64,000 bases of DNA from Chlorops oryzae (lineage: Eukaryota; Arthropoda; Insecta; Diptera; Chloropidae). Location: contig CM035806.1 of the NCBI GenBank assembly GCA_020466095.1, forward strand, positions 4,015,363 through 4,079,362, in the 5' to 3' direction. Both the position numbers and the translations under genes were made by a program. Shown in pieces: positions 47,401 to 58,460 of the stretch. Numbering within the stretch: position 1 is the first letter of the stretch; every line of letters begins with the position of its first letter. The notes under the pieces were generated by a model, which ran no database searches, had not been told where the DNA came from, and saw nothing but the letters and a program-made list of their open reading frames with translations.

Positions 47401-50400
47401 GATCGCTAAGCCATCAAGCCCCGATAAAGCCACATTTGAAGAGGTAAACCTTGAACCTTAAAAGCATTAAGCGTGCTAAGCATACAACAGCCATTTCCAT
47501 TTCCATTTCTATTCTACTACATAATGCAATAACATTTGTTTCTTTTTTTTCTTCAGGTGGAGAATAAGCTCGAGGAAATGTTTGCTGGCATTGAAGATGA
47601 AATTCCACCGGAGAGCAAACCGATCGATGGTGTTGATTTTGAATCAATGTCAACAAATGCCAACGAGGCTGACGTAGCGACCGATTTGAGTGCAACACTA
47701 CAATTATCGAACAGCTTAAAAGACTGTATAGAAGTACGAAAGTCGCTGGTATCTACAAAAATTGAGACATCGACATCGACTCCGACACCGCAACCCCCAC
47801 CACCGCTAGCACTGACACGTTCACGTTCACACTCACGTTCACAGTCACAGTCACAGTCACATCCTCATACCCATCCCCATTCACATCCGGCACCAATTCA
47901 AACAAAAGCGGCTAAGAAATCAACCGTGCCCAGTCCAATAAAAACTGGAGCACCGGCGCCAACAAAAGCATCGACAGCAATCTCAGCAACATTGACAAAA
48001 TCAACAACGGAGGCTAACAAGAGTACAAGCAGCAATGCGACACCACCAGTACGAAAGCCCCCACCGCGTCGTCGGCTATCCGTTGCACTAGACCCGTCAA
48101 ATTTGCGAATTATGTTTGATAACAATGATGAAGGATCGAAGGCAAAAAAGAAGCAGAAGCGTGAAAATTCAAATGATCGAAGCAGGCAAGTCATTGTTCA
48201 AATGGCCAAAAATAACGACGACTCGAACAAGACAACAATATCATCATCGTCGTCATCATCATCATCATCATCATCATCGTCATCAACATCGACACCAACG
48301 ACGACGAACAACAACAACAACACAAACAGCTAGAGCAACAGCAACAGACAAAAGTCGAACAAATAAAGGCAACAAGATTACCAGCAGCACAACAAGTGTC
48401 TCCAACACAAGCAGTAACAGCAGCAGCAACAGCAGCAATTCGTCAAAGATACAACGTACAGCTGGAAATACTGCTGCTTGTTCGAGCAGTGCTGCTGCTG
48501 CTGCTGCTGGTGCCGGTTCTAGTGCTAGTGGTAGTACTACAAAAATGCTCAGCAAACATAACTCGAACGCTAAGAAGAACAACAAACCGAACCAACAACA
48601 ACAAAAGCCAATTCCACAAAAGAAACGTAAGCAAAGTTCTTCCGACGAAGATATGCCATCAACGCCAGTGTCACGTGACAACAATGGGTCAACACCAAGT
48701 AACAATGGTAATAACTGCGAGAGATACAAGTCGCCATTTGTACTTATTAAACGTGATGGCAGCGTGAGTGTTGTGAATGCAGCCACCGCCGAAGAAATCG
48801 GAATCGATAAGCAAACCAAAAACAAAACAAAACACGAACGGCGCAACATACGCGGCTTTCACTCGTCGACATTGAGTCAAAAATACGATGCCGATTCGAC
48901 CGATCTAACGTGGATTTGTGTATTTTGCAAGCGTGGACCGCATCGCATGGGCCTTGGAGATCTATTTGGACCATACGTGGTAACGACAGATTGTGAGGAG
49001 TATAGGAGTGTTATTTTGAATACATCCAATACGCTTGCGCTCGATGCGGAATTTGTGAGCAAACGGAGACGTATCGATATGGTACAGAGCAACGCACGCG
49101 GACCTCCAGTAGTGGAAGCAACGAAAGCGCTTGAGGCATTAATGCCACCTGTTCGCACGGTAAGTGGCGAAGAACCAAACATACAGGAAGGACACATGAA
49201 ATCCAAAACCAATTAAAGTGACTCAAGTCGAAAATCCTCAATTTCCATCGAATTTTATGAAAGACCGACCGACCCATATTATTGAATTTCTCTTATATAT
49301 TTCTCTTATATATATATATAGTCCTTCCGGACTTCTATACCCTTGAGGGAGGACTGGAAGGGGGGGTCCGTCCGGGATGGGGATCGTCTGACCTTCTTTA
49401 CAGATGGTTCTAAATTGGAAGGTAGGGTTGGAGGAGGTGTTTTCTGTAAAATGCTCAATGTGAGTCTTTGTTTTAGACTCCCCGATCACTGTAGCGTCTT
49501 TCAGGCAGAAATAGCCGCAATTAGCGAAGCAGTTAGATGGCTGCGTCGGAACGTGATAACTCACACAAGAGTTAGTATTTTTACTGATAGTCAGGCAGCA
49601 ATTAAATCACTCGACTCCTTTGTGGTCAATTCAAAATCGGTCAATAAGTGTCTGTCCCTTCTCTCTGAGATGGGAAAGTACTTCCAAATAGAGATCGTAT
49701 GGGTACCTGGACATAGCGATATTCCTGGGAACTGTACAGCTGATGAGCTGGCCAGACACGGCACCACTCTGACGGCTCCACGAACAGGCGAGCAAACAGA
49801 GGTTCCTCTTGCTACCTGTCGCCTTCTCATTGAGGAATGGGCCAACAGGTCCTTTCAAGAGAGATGGGAAAGCGGGGGTTTTTGTGAGAAAGCTAGACTA
49901 ACTTGGCCACGCATAGGGCATAAACGGACTGAGGAATTACTCAGGATGTCAAAAACGCGTCTTTCGGTGACAGTCGGACTGTTGACCGGTCACTGTCTCA
50001 TAGGTCCCCATGCCAGAAGGCTACGGGCACCTGCCTTCGATTTTTGCAGGAGTTGTCAGGATGAGGAGGAGGAGGAAACTCCTCAGCACCTTCTCCTGCA
50101 CTGCCCAGCCTTTGCTAAACTGAAGATTTAAAACCTTGGGATATTACTTTTTTCACTCCCTATCGGAACTCGGGGAACTTAACCCTGTGAGGATAGCAAG
50201 CTTTATTGAGCGAACAAAATGGTTTATTAAATAGGTGGTGACACAATGGACCTTCCTTGGTCTAAGTGCGCCACCTTTCTGGTGGGCGGCCCCTACAACG
50301 TAACCTAACCTAACCTAACCTATATTTGTTTTCTTCATAAGTTTTTTTTTTTTTTTTTCCCCCGGAGAGGAGGTCAAAAATCCTCTCGGACTGCCACCAT

Positions 50401-51311
50401 CCGTCCTTGGAGGGTGTATGGTGATTCCAGGAAAAACAAAAGTCTCTTATCGGGATTGCTACCTTTGAACTGCTGTGGCAATACGTCGCGGTAGGGTCCA
50501 TTTCTCGTCATTTGCTGACGCTCTCGCTACTCTTACTAATCCGCGGCAAATCGGCTAGCACTGCGACTCCGATCCGTGTCATAATTTGAAGGCGAAGCTT
50601 TGAAGAAATTCTTCCTTTTTATTATTCATAAAAATCATTCATAATAGGTTTCAGTTAGTCACTGTGCAACAATCTAACTTGACGAACACGAACACATTCA
50701 ATGAGCGATGATAATTCATACGATCGATGACTGAATAAAAAAGCAAAATTTGAGTATTTCAATTAAATAAAATTCCTCACTTTTTTCTGTTCTGTTTCTT
50801 TTTTTTTTAGAACAAAAAGAAGAAGAGATCAGCTGAAGGGTCACATCAAGCAGTTTTGCCTACAACATCGTACGATCAACTCGATACTGCGAACGAAACA
50901 TTCCTGGGCATGAATAAAGTATCGGAAACTACTTACGAAGTTTGGCTGCACGAGGACTGTATTGTATGGGCGCCAAATGTCTTTCTTGTGGGCCCACGAA
51001 TTATGGGCTTAGATAGTGCTGTCTGGAATAACATACGCTATCAGTGTGTACTGTGTACGAAGTCGGGTGCAACAATATGTTGTCTTGAAAGGAATTGCAA
51101 ATCGTCAGTGCATGTTCCTTGTGCACGCGATGCACTGTGGCATCTCGACGAGACCAATTGGCATGTGCATTGTCATGCTCATGCGATGCTGCCCAATCGT
51201 AGTAATATCAGAAAATATTCTTCTCATACAGCTTCTGTTTCGACTGTTGCAATACAGAATTCAGCTGCTGTTAAGATTGCAGCCGATATTCCGAGTACAT
51301 CGGTTTCCTGA
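43300..51311 (+). CDS. TCF20/RAI1-type nuclear protein with C-terminal extended PHD
   Basis: Exons: 43300-43365, 43515-43655, 44252-44532, 44645-44927, 44994-45116, 45440-46395, 46492-47443, 47557-49159 and 50811-51311 (about 1630 residues). Phases agree except one shift inside 47557-49159. Most of the protein is low-complexity: His/Gln, Gly, Asn, Ser and Ala tracts. NLS-like KAKKKQKRE and QKKRKQSSSDED are present. The end is an extended PHD split by the last intron: LTWICVFCKRGPHRMGLGDLFGPY, then YEVWLHEDCIVWAPNVFLVG, YQCVLCTKSGATICC and SVHVPCARDALWHLD to HVHCHAH. GLGDLFGPY and the HE-C-xW order are the TCF20/RAI1 pattern; that module binds nucleosomes. The last intron contains a LINE insertion. 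I do not recall the Drosophila symbol. Upstream 5' UTR exons are unknown. Confidence 0.82.
45149..45371. mobile_element. MITE of the CCCTATTCTAAATG family, in an intron
   Basis: Left CCCGATTCGAAATATTCCCG and right GGGAATATTCATTTAGAATA(GGG) are inverted. The right end abuts TTAA, which would fit a piggyBac-type target, but the left flank (CAGT) does not match. It lies in the intron before 45440. Related ends occur at 52880, 53123 and 56785. Confidence 0.65.
49322..50325 (+). mobile_element. 5'-truncated LINE: RNase H domain, zinc knuckle, 3' UTR, (TAACC)n tail
   Basis: Open frame 49322-50131. The RNase H core has FFTDGS (Asp), VFQAEIAAI (Glu), FTDSQAAI (Asp) and VWVPGHSDIPGNCTADELAR (His/Asp). 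A C-terminal CxxC-H-C finger follows (FCRSCQDEEE to HLLLHC). The 3' UTR carries the hairpin GGACC-TTCCTT-GGTCT (50248-50262) and ends in TAACC repeats (50301-50321). Reverse transcriptase and endonuclease are missing, so the copy was truncated on insertion. RNase H-bearing LINEs of flies belong mostly to the I-related group, which is my best guess. The undamaged frame suggests a recent insertion. It sits in sense orientation in the last intron of the PHD gene. Confidence 0.9.
50341..50582 (-). mobile_element. poly(A)-tailed SINE-like element, copy 2
   Basis: Second copy of the family at 3469-3800, read on the minus strand with its poly(A) as a T run at 50341-50358. It lies about 15 bp beyond the LINE tail, in the same intron and in opposite orientation. 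Confidence 0.7.
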
Positions 51312-51404
51312 AAAATAGCCCGACGACCACGTGGTCAATCCAAAAGCGGTGCTGCTGCTGCTGCTGCTGCTCTAAGCGTAAATATACTAGAAAGTCCTAA
51401 ATGA
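51312..51404 (+). other. in-frame 30-codon open extension after the PHD-gene stop
   Basis: After the TGA at 51309-51311 the same frame stays open for 30 codons to TGA 51402-51404. The translation begins KIARRPRGQSKSG, resembling the AT-hook pattern KRPRGRPK, then seven Ala (GCT repeat) and LSVNILESPK. It could be a readthrough extension, a sequence error at the stop, or chance. Confidence 0.45.
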
Positions 51405-51575
51405 CAAAAGTCAATATATATATATATACATAAATATATATGTATGCATTTTTGTCTTGAGACTATATTTCTTTAAATTTGATTAGATCCACAAATATAG
51501 GTGGAAACTAATTTGAAAATTCAAGGAAATTAAATACGTACGCATCTTGATTCTATCGCTCATAGCGTTGCATGA

Positions 51576-51616
<41 letters not shown>

Positions 51617-52177
51617 CCTATTTAATATGTCCAATATTAAAAACAAAAACTAAAACGAAAACTTAACTTAAATAAGTACTTTGTATGCGTGTCCGCTTCA
51701 AATTAGCAGGAGTTTAAAATACATACTTTGAAAACTCTGCCTGCAAGGCTCGGAGATTAAGTTTTGGTTTTTAAAAAAATTAATTTAACAAAAAAAAAAG
51801 CTTGATTAAGTAAGAAACTGTACAAAACATTTATTTCATTAACAATTTTTCTCATTTAACGAGATGGATGCTTAAACAGCTTTTATAATTTTTGAAATCA
51901 ATTGTATATAATATAATTCTTTTATTATTTTATTTTCTTGGTATTTATTAAATACTGAATATATGTAATTATATACATATATGTAATTGAGAGAAATATT
52001 TTTTTTATTTTAGACCATAACCATTTTTAAAATTTTTTATTTCATTTTTTTTTTTTTTTTTTTATATATATTTTTTTACTCATTTTAGTTAGAAATAGTG
52101 AAAGCGAAACTTTGGAGCATATCGATATATAGCAACATTTTTGGAATATATATATATCGACGTATATTAACCGATCC

Positions 52178-52213
<36 letters not shown>

Positions 52214-52510
52214 CATTGAAATTTATATTAAACTTTTGACTATTCTCTGATCGGAATATGAAAATTTGAATTCCTCAAATTATTACACGACAACTCTCAA
52301 GTTTTGACATGGAAGTTGCTTCTTGTTTTCACTTTCGAATCAAATTTCTTAACATATCATCAAGTTTTTTTTGATGGAATTCATTCATGGCTTTGACTAT
52401 TAATCTATCTCAAAAATTCATTCAATTCAAATCAGTCGGACCGGTCAAAACTTCGACCAGAAGAAAGCTTTGAAAAGTTGTCGAAAATCACGAAACCGCA
52501 GACCCCAAGA
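51405..52510. other. probable 3' UTR / downstream flank of the PHD gene
   Basis: Very AT-rich, with a 34-bp poly-A run at 51581-51613 and TATATA tracts around 52020-52220. AATAAA-like signals are too frequent by chance to choose one. Confidence 0.4.
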
Positions 52511-52512
52511 TA

Positions 52513-52846
52513 TGTATTTAGGCAATTCACAAATAGCCCGATACTGAATATTCCCGGCGAATTTACTTTTCTCAAGACTAAAAATTCTCCTTTTCGGGTT
52601 GAAAGTCTTTTAAAACCCTTTTTAAATCTATCCCCAGCTAAAATGAGTATTTTTAGCTCTAATATGCTTTCCAGACGTACAAAGAAATCTCGGGATTTCA
52701 GAACAACATTGAAATCGCCTGGATTTCAAATGTCAAATTTGTTCGAAAATTTTCTGAAATCTCGAGATTTCGTTGTACGTCTGGAAAGCATGTTAAAAAT
52801 TAAATTTAAAAAGGAGTTTAGAAGACTTTGTGAATTGCCTAGGTAT
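52513..52846. mobile_element. 334-bp foldback element
   Basis: Outer ends TTTAGGCAATTCACAAA / TTTGTGAATTGCCTAGG are inverted. Inner arms GCTTTCCAGACGTACAAAG and AAATCTCGGGATTTCAGAA are inverted as TTCTGAAATCTCGAGATTT and GTACGTCTGGAAAGC. The 138-codon reading frame across it has no recognisable domain and was not called. Confidence 0.75.
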
Positions 52847-52879
52847 GAAACTTTTTTTTTTTTTTTTTTCATTTTACAG

Positions 52880-53123
52880 CCCAATTTTAAATGAATGTTC
52901 TGTGGGAGTTTTTCTCTAGAAGTTTTCCTTCGCTTAAAAATGAAGTCTTCTCTACGCGTCCATGAAAGAAAGAATGTATGACATTTGCTGAAAAATTTTC
53001 GAATTTCTTGCGCCCTTTATATTCCCTAACCCAGTGTGTTTTGAATGGGAGAATTTTTTTTTTTTTTTTTTGATGCCGATTTATAGGCAGGGGGAAAATT
53101 CCCTGGGAATATTTAGAATCGGG
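52880..53123. mobile_element. MITE of the CCCTATTCTAAATG family, copy 2
   Basis: Left CCCAATTTTAAATGAATGTT and right GGGAATATTTAGAATCGGG are inverted relative to each other and match the 45149-45371 ends. The interior has a poly-T run. Confidence 0.65.
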
Positions 53124-53221
53124 TCGATAGGGAATGAAAAAAAAAAACTCATCGTTATTATTATAGGTGTGGCAGTCCTAGTTTCATACACTATAAACAA
53201 TATGTGTATGTGTGTTCAAAT

Positions 53222-54087
53222 CAGACCTGTTAAATAATGATTATTTAATTAATGATTAATTAATCAGATTATTTTTTTCTTATGAGTGAAATAGTGATTA
53301 TTTAATGATTATTTTTGTATTACCTATATTAATCAATGATTGCGATTACCAAATAATCATGAAATAATCAGGATATAATCAAAAATATAATCCCGATTAT
53401 TTTTAGATTACTTTTGAAAATTTTTGATTTTTTTTGATTATTTTTGATTTTTCCTGATTATTTTTGGGTTTTTTGATTTTTTTTGATTATTTTTGATTTG
53501 TTCTGATTTTTTTTTATTAATTTTAAATTCAATGTCATAGGCAAGGACATATGGGGCCCTCGCTGTACTACATTTAATTATATTCAATTTCTAATTGAAT
53601 AACATCGCAATGTAAAATTCGCCTCTCGAAAGTATTGCCGGTGGTTTGACGAGGGGTGGTCCTAACCACAGGTGGCCGGTGAATTCACTTGTCCGGTGCC
53701 GGTCCCACGGACTATAGGGAAACTTTGGAAAAACGATGTTATTCAATTACAAATTGAAAATAATTAAAATTAATAAAAAAAAATCAGAACAAATCAAAAA
53801 TAGCAAAAAAAAAAATCAAAAAACCCAAAAATAATCAGGAAAATCAAAAATAATCAAAAAAAAACTCAAAAATAATCTAAAATTAATCGGGATTATTTTT
53901 TTGATTATTTTTGATTTTTTCTGATTTTTTTCATTAATCTTAAATAGTCCTGATTATTTCACGATTATTTGGTAATCGCAATCATTAATAATCAAAAATT
54001 TCAAGAAGTTAAATTAATAATGATTATGGATTAAAAAAAGAAAAATAATTCATGATTATTAATCTTAATCGGGATTTAACAGGTCTG
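53222..54087. mobile_element. 866-bp hAT-like foldback element
   Basis: Ends CAGACCTGTTAAAT / ATTTAACAGGTCTG, flanked by identical 8-bp GTTCAAAT at 53214-53221 and 54088-54095. Both arms are hundreds of bp of degenerate TGATTATTTTTGATT units (left) and their complement (right). They enclose a GC-richer centre of about 200 bp, itself bounded by AATTGAATAACATCG / CGATGTTATTCAATT. There is no transposase. The 8-bp duplication and CAG start fit hAT. Confidence 0.92.
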
Positions 54088-54437
54088 GTTCAAATTGCAT
54101 TTGGAATATTCGAACTTGGAGCTGAACACTGAATCCGGAGACTTTGGAACAAATTTCGATTAATTTCAACAATTTTCTTTACAGAGAAATCCAAACTATT
54201 GAGCATGCATAAACGATGCTTTGCACATATTTTGTTTCTAGAAATATTGGTATTAAAAGGAAGAACTCAATCGGATCTTTCTCCATGACTTAGGGACATA
54301 CACTGTGTAACCCAGGAGAAAACGGCACGCATAGGAATATTATTCGATTTCAAATAGAAACTTTTTTTTCCAGTCAAGACTTTTTTTTTTCGCCGTATTA
54401 ATAATTCATATGACAATGCTCCCAATTATGTATTATG

Positions 54438-54572
54438 GGAATTCATTCAAGAACCCTCGAAGGAGTGAACTCTGAGAACTTCTTTGCGTTAACTGTCAAA
54501 ATACATGGAAGCTTTGACGGCTGTTTAAAAAGTTCTCAAAGTTCACTAAGTTCGAGGTCTGAATGAATATCC
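54438..54572. mobile_element. 135-bp foldback element
   Basis: GGAATTCATTCA, GTGAACT and GAGAACTT arms are inverted on the other side as AAGTTCTC, AGTTCAC and TGAATGAATATCC. The centre contains CTGTCAAA / TTTGACGG. Confidence 0.7.
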
Positions 54573-54780
54573 ATATTGAGTATATTCGTGTTGCAAAAAA
54601 CCAAAAAAAAAAAAAAAAAAAAAAAAAATATTAATAAATAAATAAGGAAATTTGTTGTACTAATTGTAAAAATCATACCTAAGTCGCTAAAGCAATTAGG
54701 TTTCTTATTATCTGTAGGCCTCTTTCCTGCGTTTCAGCAACCTAATTAATATAAAAAAAAATTTCCAAAAGTGTGTTACG

Positions 54781-54812
<32 letters not shown>

Positions 54813-56010
54813 TAGTGGGAAAATTGAAATTTTATTCTCAATTGTTTCCATTGTACGACTTTTTTAAATTATAAGATAAATCTTTGCTGAATGAAGCGCC
54901 GGTCTTACATTTAATCTGGACGTTAAAGAAATGAATGAAAATGTTTGGCTACGAGGGACTAAGTGTTGTAACGAGTGTTCAAAGATCACTCAACCAAAAA
55001 GGAATGTAATAATGGCCAATGATTATTGAGATGACTTTAATCCTAAAGTCATTTTCTTTTTATTCTTTATTTTAGTATTGCTATACGGATTCGCAAATAG
55101 TGTAAGAACGGCATTTGATGTTTTTTTTTTTTTTTAAATTGCAGTCAAATGTGAAATGCCGCAAAAAGAATTTTCTATCTTTCTGAATGTATCAATTTGT
55201 AAATTTCACTTAGAAGAGCTTTCATTCAATTCAATTATTTAATTGCCAAATCACTACGATGGTGTGTTTAGGAAGATTTTTTTTTTTTTTTTGGTCTTTG
55301 TGATTTTCATTTATTTTTTTCCGTTGAAAATTTATTCAAATTTTTATCGAAATCGAATTTTTTAAAATTTTTATTAATTTTTTTTTGAGAGCTCATCAAA
55401 CAGAAAATTTACAGCTGCTGGCGAATTAATAGAATCTTCTGAGTCCCGCGAGCCTCAATTTTGCTGAGCTGTCAAATTTTGAATTTGGATAAATGGAGCT
55501 TTGGCGTCTATTGATATTCCATCCGCTTTCTATATTGATACTTATAGAAGAGATATTATCTCGACTGCAACTGTGACTGAAAGCACTTGCACTGACTTGT
55601 TTTTTTTTTTTTTGTTCATATCTTTTTTTTTTGTTGGTTTTCCATTTAAAACGATTTTAACGAATTGAGAAATTTTGCAACGACTTAAATCCTATTATTG
55701 CGCTAAATAAATAAAGTAATTATAAAATTAAATACATATATCACATAGAGGAGAAAAAAAAAAAAAAATAAGAAAATGAAAAGAAAAAAATTAAACATGA
55801 ATGATATCTTTTTGGATATGATACGCATTAGAAAATCTTTTTCCGATGCTTATTTTAATTTATTAAAAGCAAAACCAGAGACCGTAAAGACATATTGTAC
55901 ATACATATGAACGATTCAAGGAAATGGCGATTTAATTTGTTCATTTCAAATAAGTTAAATGCGATATGACGAAAAGTAAAAGTATTAGGTTTTAATAATA
56001 TAAATAATAC

Positions 56011-56047
<37 letters not shown>

Positions 56048-56204
56048 CAACAAATAACGGAATATAAATTTGATATAATGTGGTGAAATTATGTTCAGTT
56101 ATAAATAAAATCGCACAATGCATTATGATAATCGAAATGGTCGTTTTAATTGAATTTTCGGTAGGAGTCTTCTCAAGTCCAATTCCTTAGCGCATTCCCA
56201 GTCT
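54573..56204. other. intergenic, no gene seen
   Basis: AT-rich with poly-A runs (54598-54628, 54787-54811) and (AAT)n at 56011-56042. Confidence 0.45.
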
Positions 56205-56640
56205 CGCTGCCCAGCGGCCAGCGGCCAACAGTGCCTACCGCCTACAAAGTATACGAGACTGTAAGTGACCTGAATATAAATGCTACCAATTAGTGTCCGA
56301 CCGAGGGTTCGGTTTCGGCCATAGTTTCGGTTTCGGCCGAAACTGAGCTAGCAGCCGAAGATTCGGTTTCGGCCAAAAAATCTTGTTTCGGTCGAACACT
56401 ACTACCAATAGCTTACAAAGTATACGAGATTGTAGTCGAACTGCCTATCAATCGCTTACTTTATGTGGCAGTGGTAGGGGCTCGCTCTACAAAATGGCCA
56501 CGATCGAACAAAAGTATACTAGGATGGTATATGAAGTCGTATGCATTACCGCCTGCGGCCTAAATAAAAATGTGCTACGATTCATCGCTTCTGTAGGCAG
56601 CATTTTGGCCGCTGGGTGGTTCTTTTGCTTAATGAATCCA
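56205..56640 (+). repeat. dispersed repeat B, copy 2, with internal insertion
   Basis: Related to 14995-15330. About 105 bp of (GGTTTCGGCC)-type repeats at 56293-56397 interrupts it. The conserved frame SLYK-x3-EQKYTRMVYEVVCITA continues to IASVGSILAAG. Confidence 0.6.
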
Positions 56641-56784
56641 TCGGTAAGAGAAAGGGCAACAAATTATGGCCGAATTGTTATAAGATTTTGACCTCGTACA
56701 GTATGTTGTTTGGCGAATTTCAGAACGCTACTTCTGGAATCATGTCGACGTTTTCCGGATTGATAAGATATGCAGCCCTATTCT

Positions 56785-56830
56785 AAATGAATATTCGCCG
56801 GGAATTTTTTCCATACAATTTCTTCTTAGT
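56785..56830 (+). mobile_element. solo end of the CCCTATTCTAAATG MITE family
   Basis: CCCTATTCTAAATGAATATT followed by CGCCGGGAATTTTTTCC. No matching right end was found nearby, so it is a fragment. Confidence 0.5.
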
Positions 56831-57204
56831 CCGCTATGCTCTTTGCTAGTTTAAGCCTTTAAGTATGCAACGTATTTTTTTTTAAACAATTTCGAAATGA
56901 GATTAAAAAATTAAAAGTGGTATCACATTTAACGGAGATTAATCTGTAGATTCGACCGGAACTAAAAATATTTAATAAGACTCGTCCTTCCGAAATCAGG
57001 ATTTGCCTTTTATTTTTGTTAAAAAAAAAAAAATAATAATAAATAGAAAAAAAATAAAATATGAAAATTCAGAACTTACCTTCAATGAAAAATCGTTTAT
57101 GGCACTAGACCGCCGAAAATTGATCTTAAAAATGGTATGATCTTTCACATATTTGGGATTATCAGGAGCTAGGTTGAAAATGTCTTGGGTCAATTATTTA
57201 TCAA

Positions 57205-57379
57205 CCCAGCAGGAAAAGTCCTCCGGACAGATTCGATGATGCCGGTATGCATGACAATTCGCAGGACACTTTGTATGACATTTGTACACGCACTGACAGG
57301 GACTTCCACGAATTGACTTTGTCTTCGTGGGATTAGAAAAAGTCACTAGTGACTCCTAGCAGGACATTTTCCTGCTGGG
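57205..57379. mobile_element. 175-bp MITE with CCCAGCAGGAAAA ends
   Basis: CCCAGCAGGAAAAGTCC at the left is inverted as GGACATTTTCCTGCTGGG at the right. The interior also has paired GACTTTGTC/GACAC-type arms. Confidence 0.8.
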
Positions 57380-57900
57380 GGGGGTGTGAAAAAAGCGAAA
57401 AAAGCATTTGAGAGCAGCAAATTCTCTTGTCTCTCTAAATGTCAATTTATAGAAAAACCAGTTGAAAACTCTCTTCTATCAGTCTTCTCTTTGAATATTT
57501 CGCAGATTGAAAAAAAAAAAAAAATCTTTTGATCCCAGTCGGAACTGTGTACAGGAGGTGCTCGAACACGTGCATAACACACAGAATGCTGTGCACAGCA
57601 CGCTGCTAATATTACGGGACCTGTCCACTTTTTCTAATACATGTCCTAGGATGGTGCCGTGATGTGAAAACTGGGTTCACTGTGTATAGCATTGGTATAT
57701 TGAAATAATGAAAAATACCGGTTTAGTTCGCTTCGTTCCATACACAAGCTATATACCGGGTGTATAGCATTGTACACAGCTTGTGAAATAATTTGAAAAC
57801 AGTTTTTTTCTTATGTTGACCTATCTACTTCTTCATACACTTCGTGCCGATACACAACACCACACCCGGCTGGGATATTATAACGGATTAAAGCAGCAAC

Positions 57901-58117
57901 CATGATACAAGAAAACAAGATAGCGCCACTTCAGTACCGCTATTTTGAGGAAAATTGAGTTTGTGACGTCACTGAGCATGAAATTGTTGTTGTTTCCCAT
58001 GCTATTCAAAAAAGTAAAAAGCCAGGTTTAACATGGGAAACAACAACAACGAATCGCGATTTTGAGTTTGTGACGTTTCCTCTCTCAAGTGGCGCTATCT
58101 TGTTTTCTTGTATCATG
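57901..58117. mobile_element. hAT-like MITE, CATGATACAAG family, copy 2
   Basis: 217 bp with perfect CATGATACAAG / CTTGTATCATG ends and identical GCAGCAAC flanks at 57893-57900 and 58118-58125. It is close to copy 1 at 19839-20071, and the internal TTGTTGTTTCCCATG palindrome is retained. Confidence 0.95.
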
Positions 58118-58460
58118 GCAGCAACTAAGTATTTTCAAATAGTTAAGTCAACCATTGCTAAGCGTAACAATGAAGTGTAGAACTGCCTCGAAGCGGCTTA
58201 AAAAAAATGCATTTCAATTTAATTTGTTTTTTTTTTTTCTTTTTTCTTTATTTTTTGAATTATTATTCTTTATTTAATCTGAGTTCTCTTTAATAAGATT
58301 TTAACAATTTGAATAATTTACTTAATTCAATAGTTTAAATAAAAACAATTAAAAATGCCATATTAATGGGTTCAATACAGTGTGATAGGCGGGCGCGCGC
58401 GCGCTCTCTCAACCATAAACAATTCAATGCTTGCATGTTTTAATCTTCTCCTTCGGTGAA

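Noticed and set aside
52478..52894. 138-codon plus-strand frame
   Set aside because: Runs across a foldback element and into a poly-T tract.
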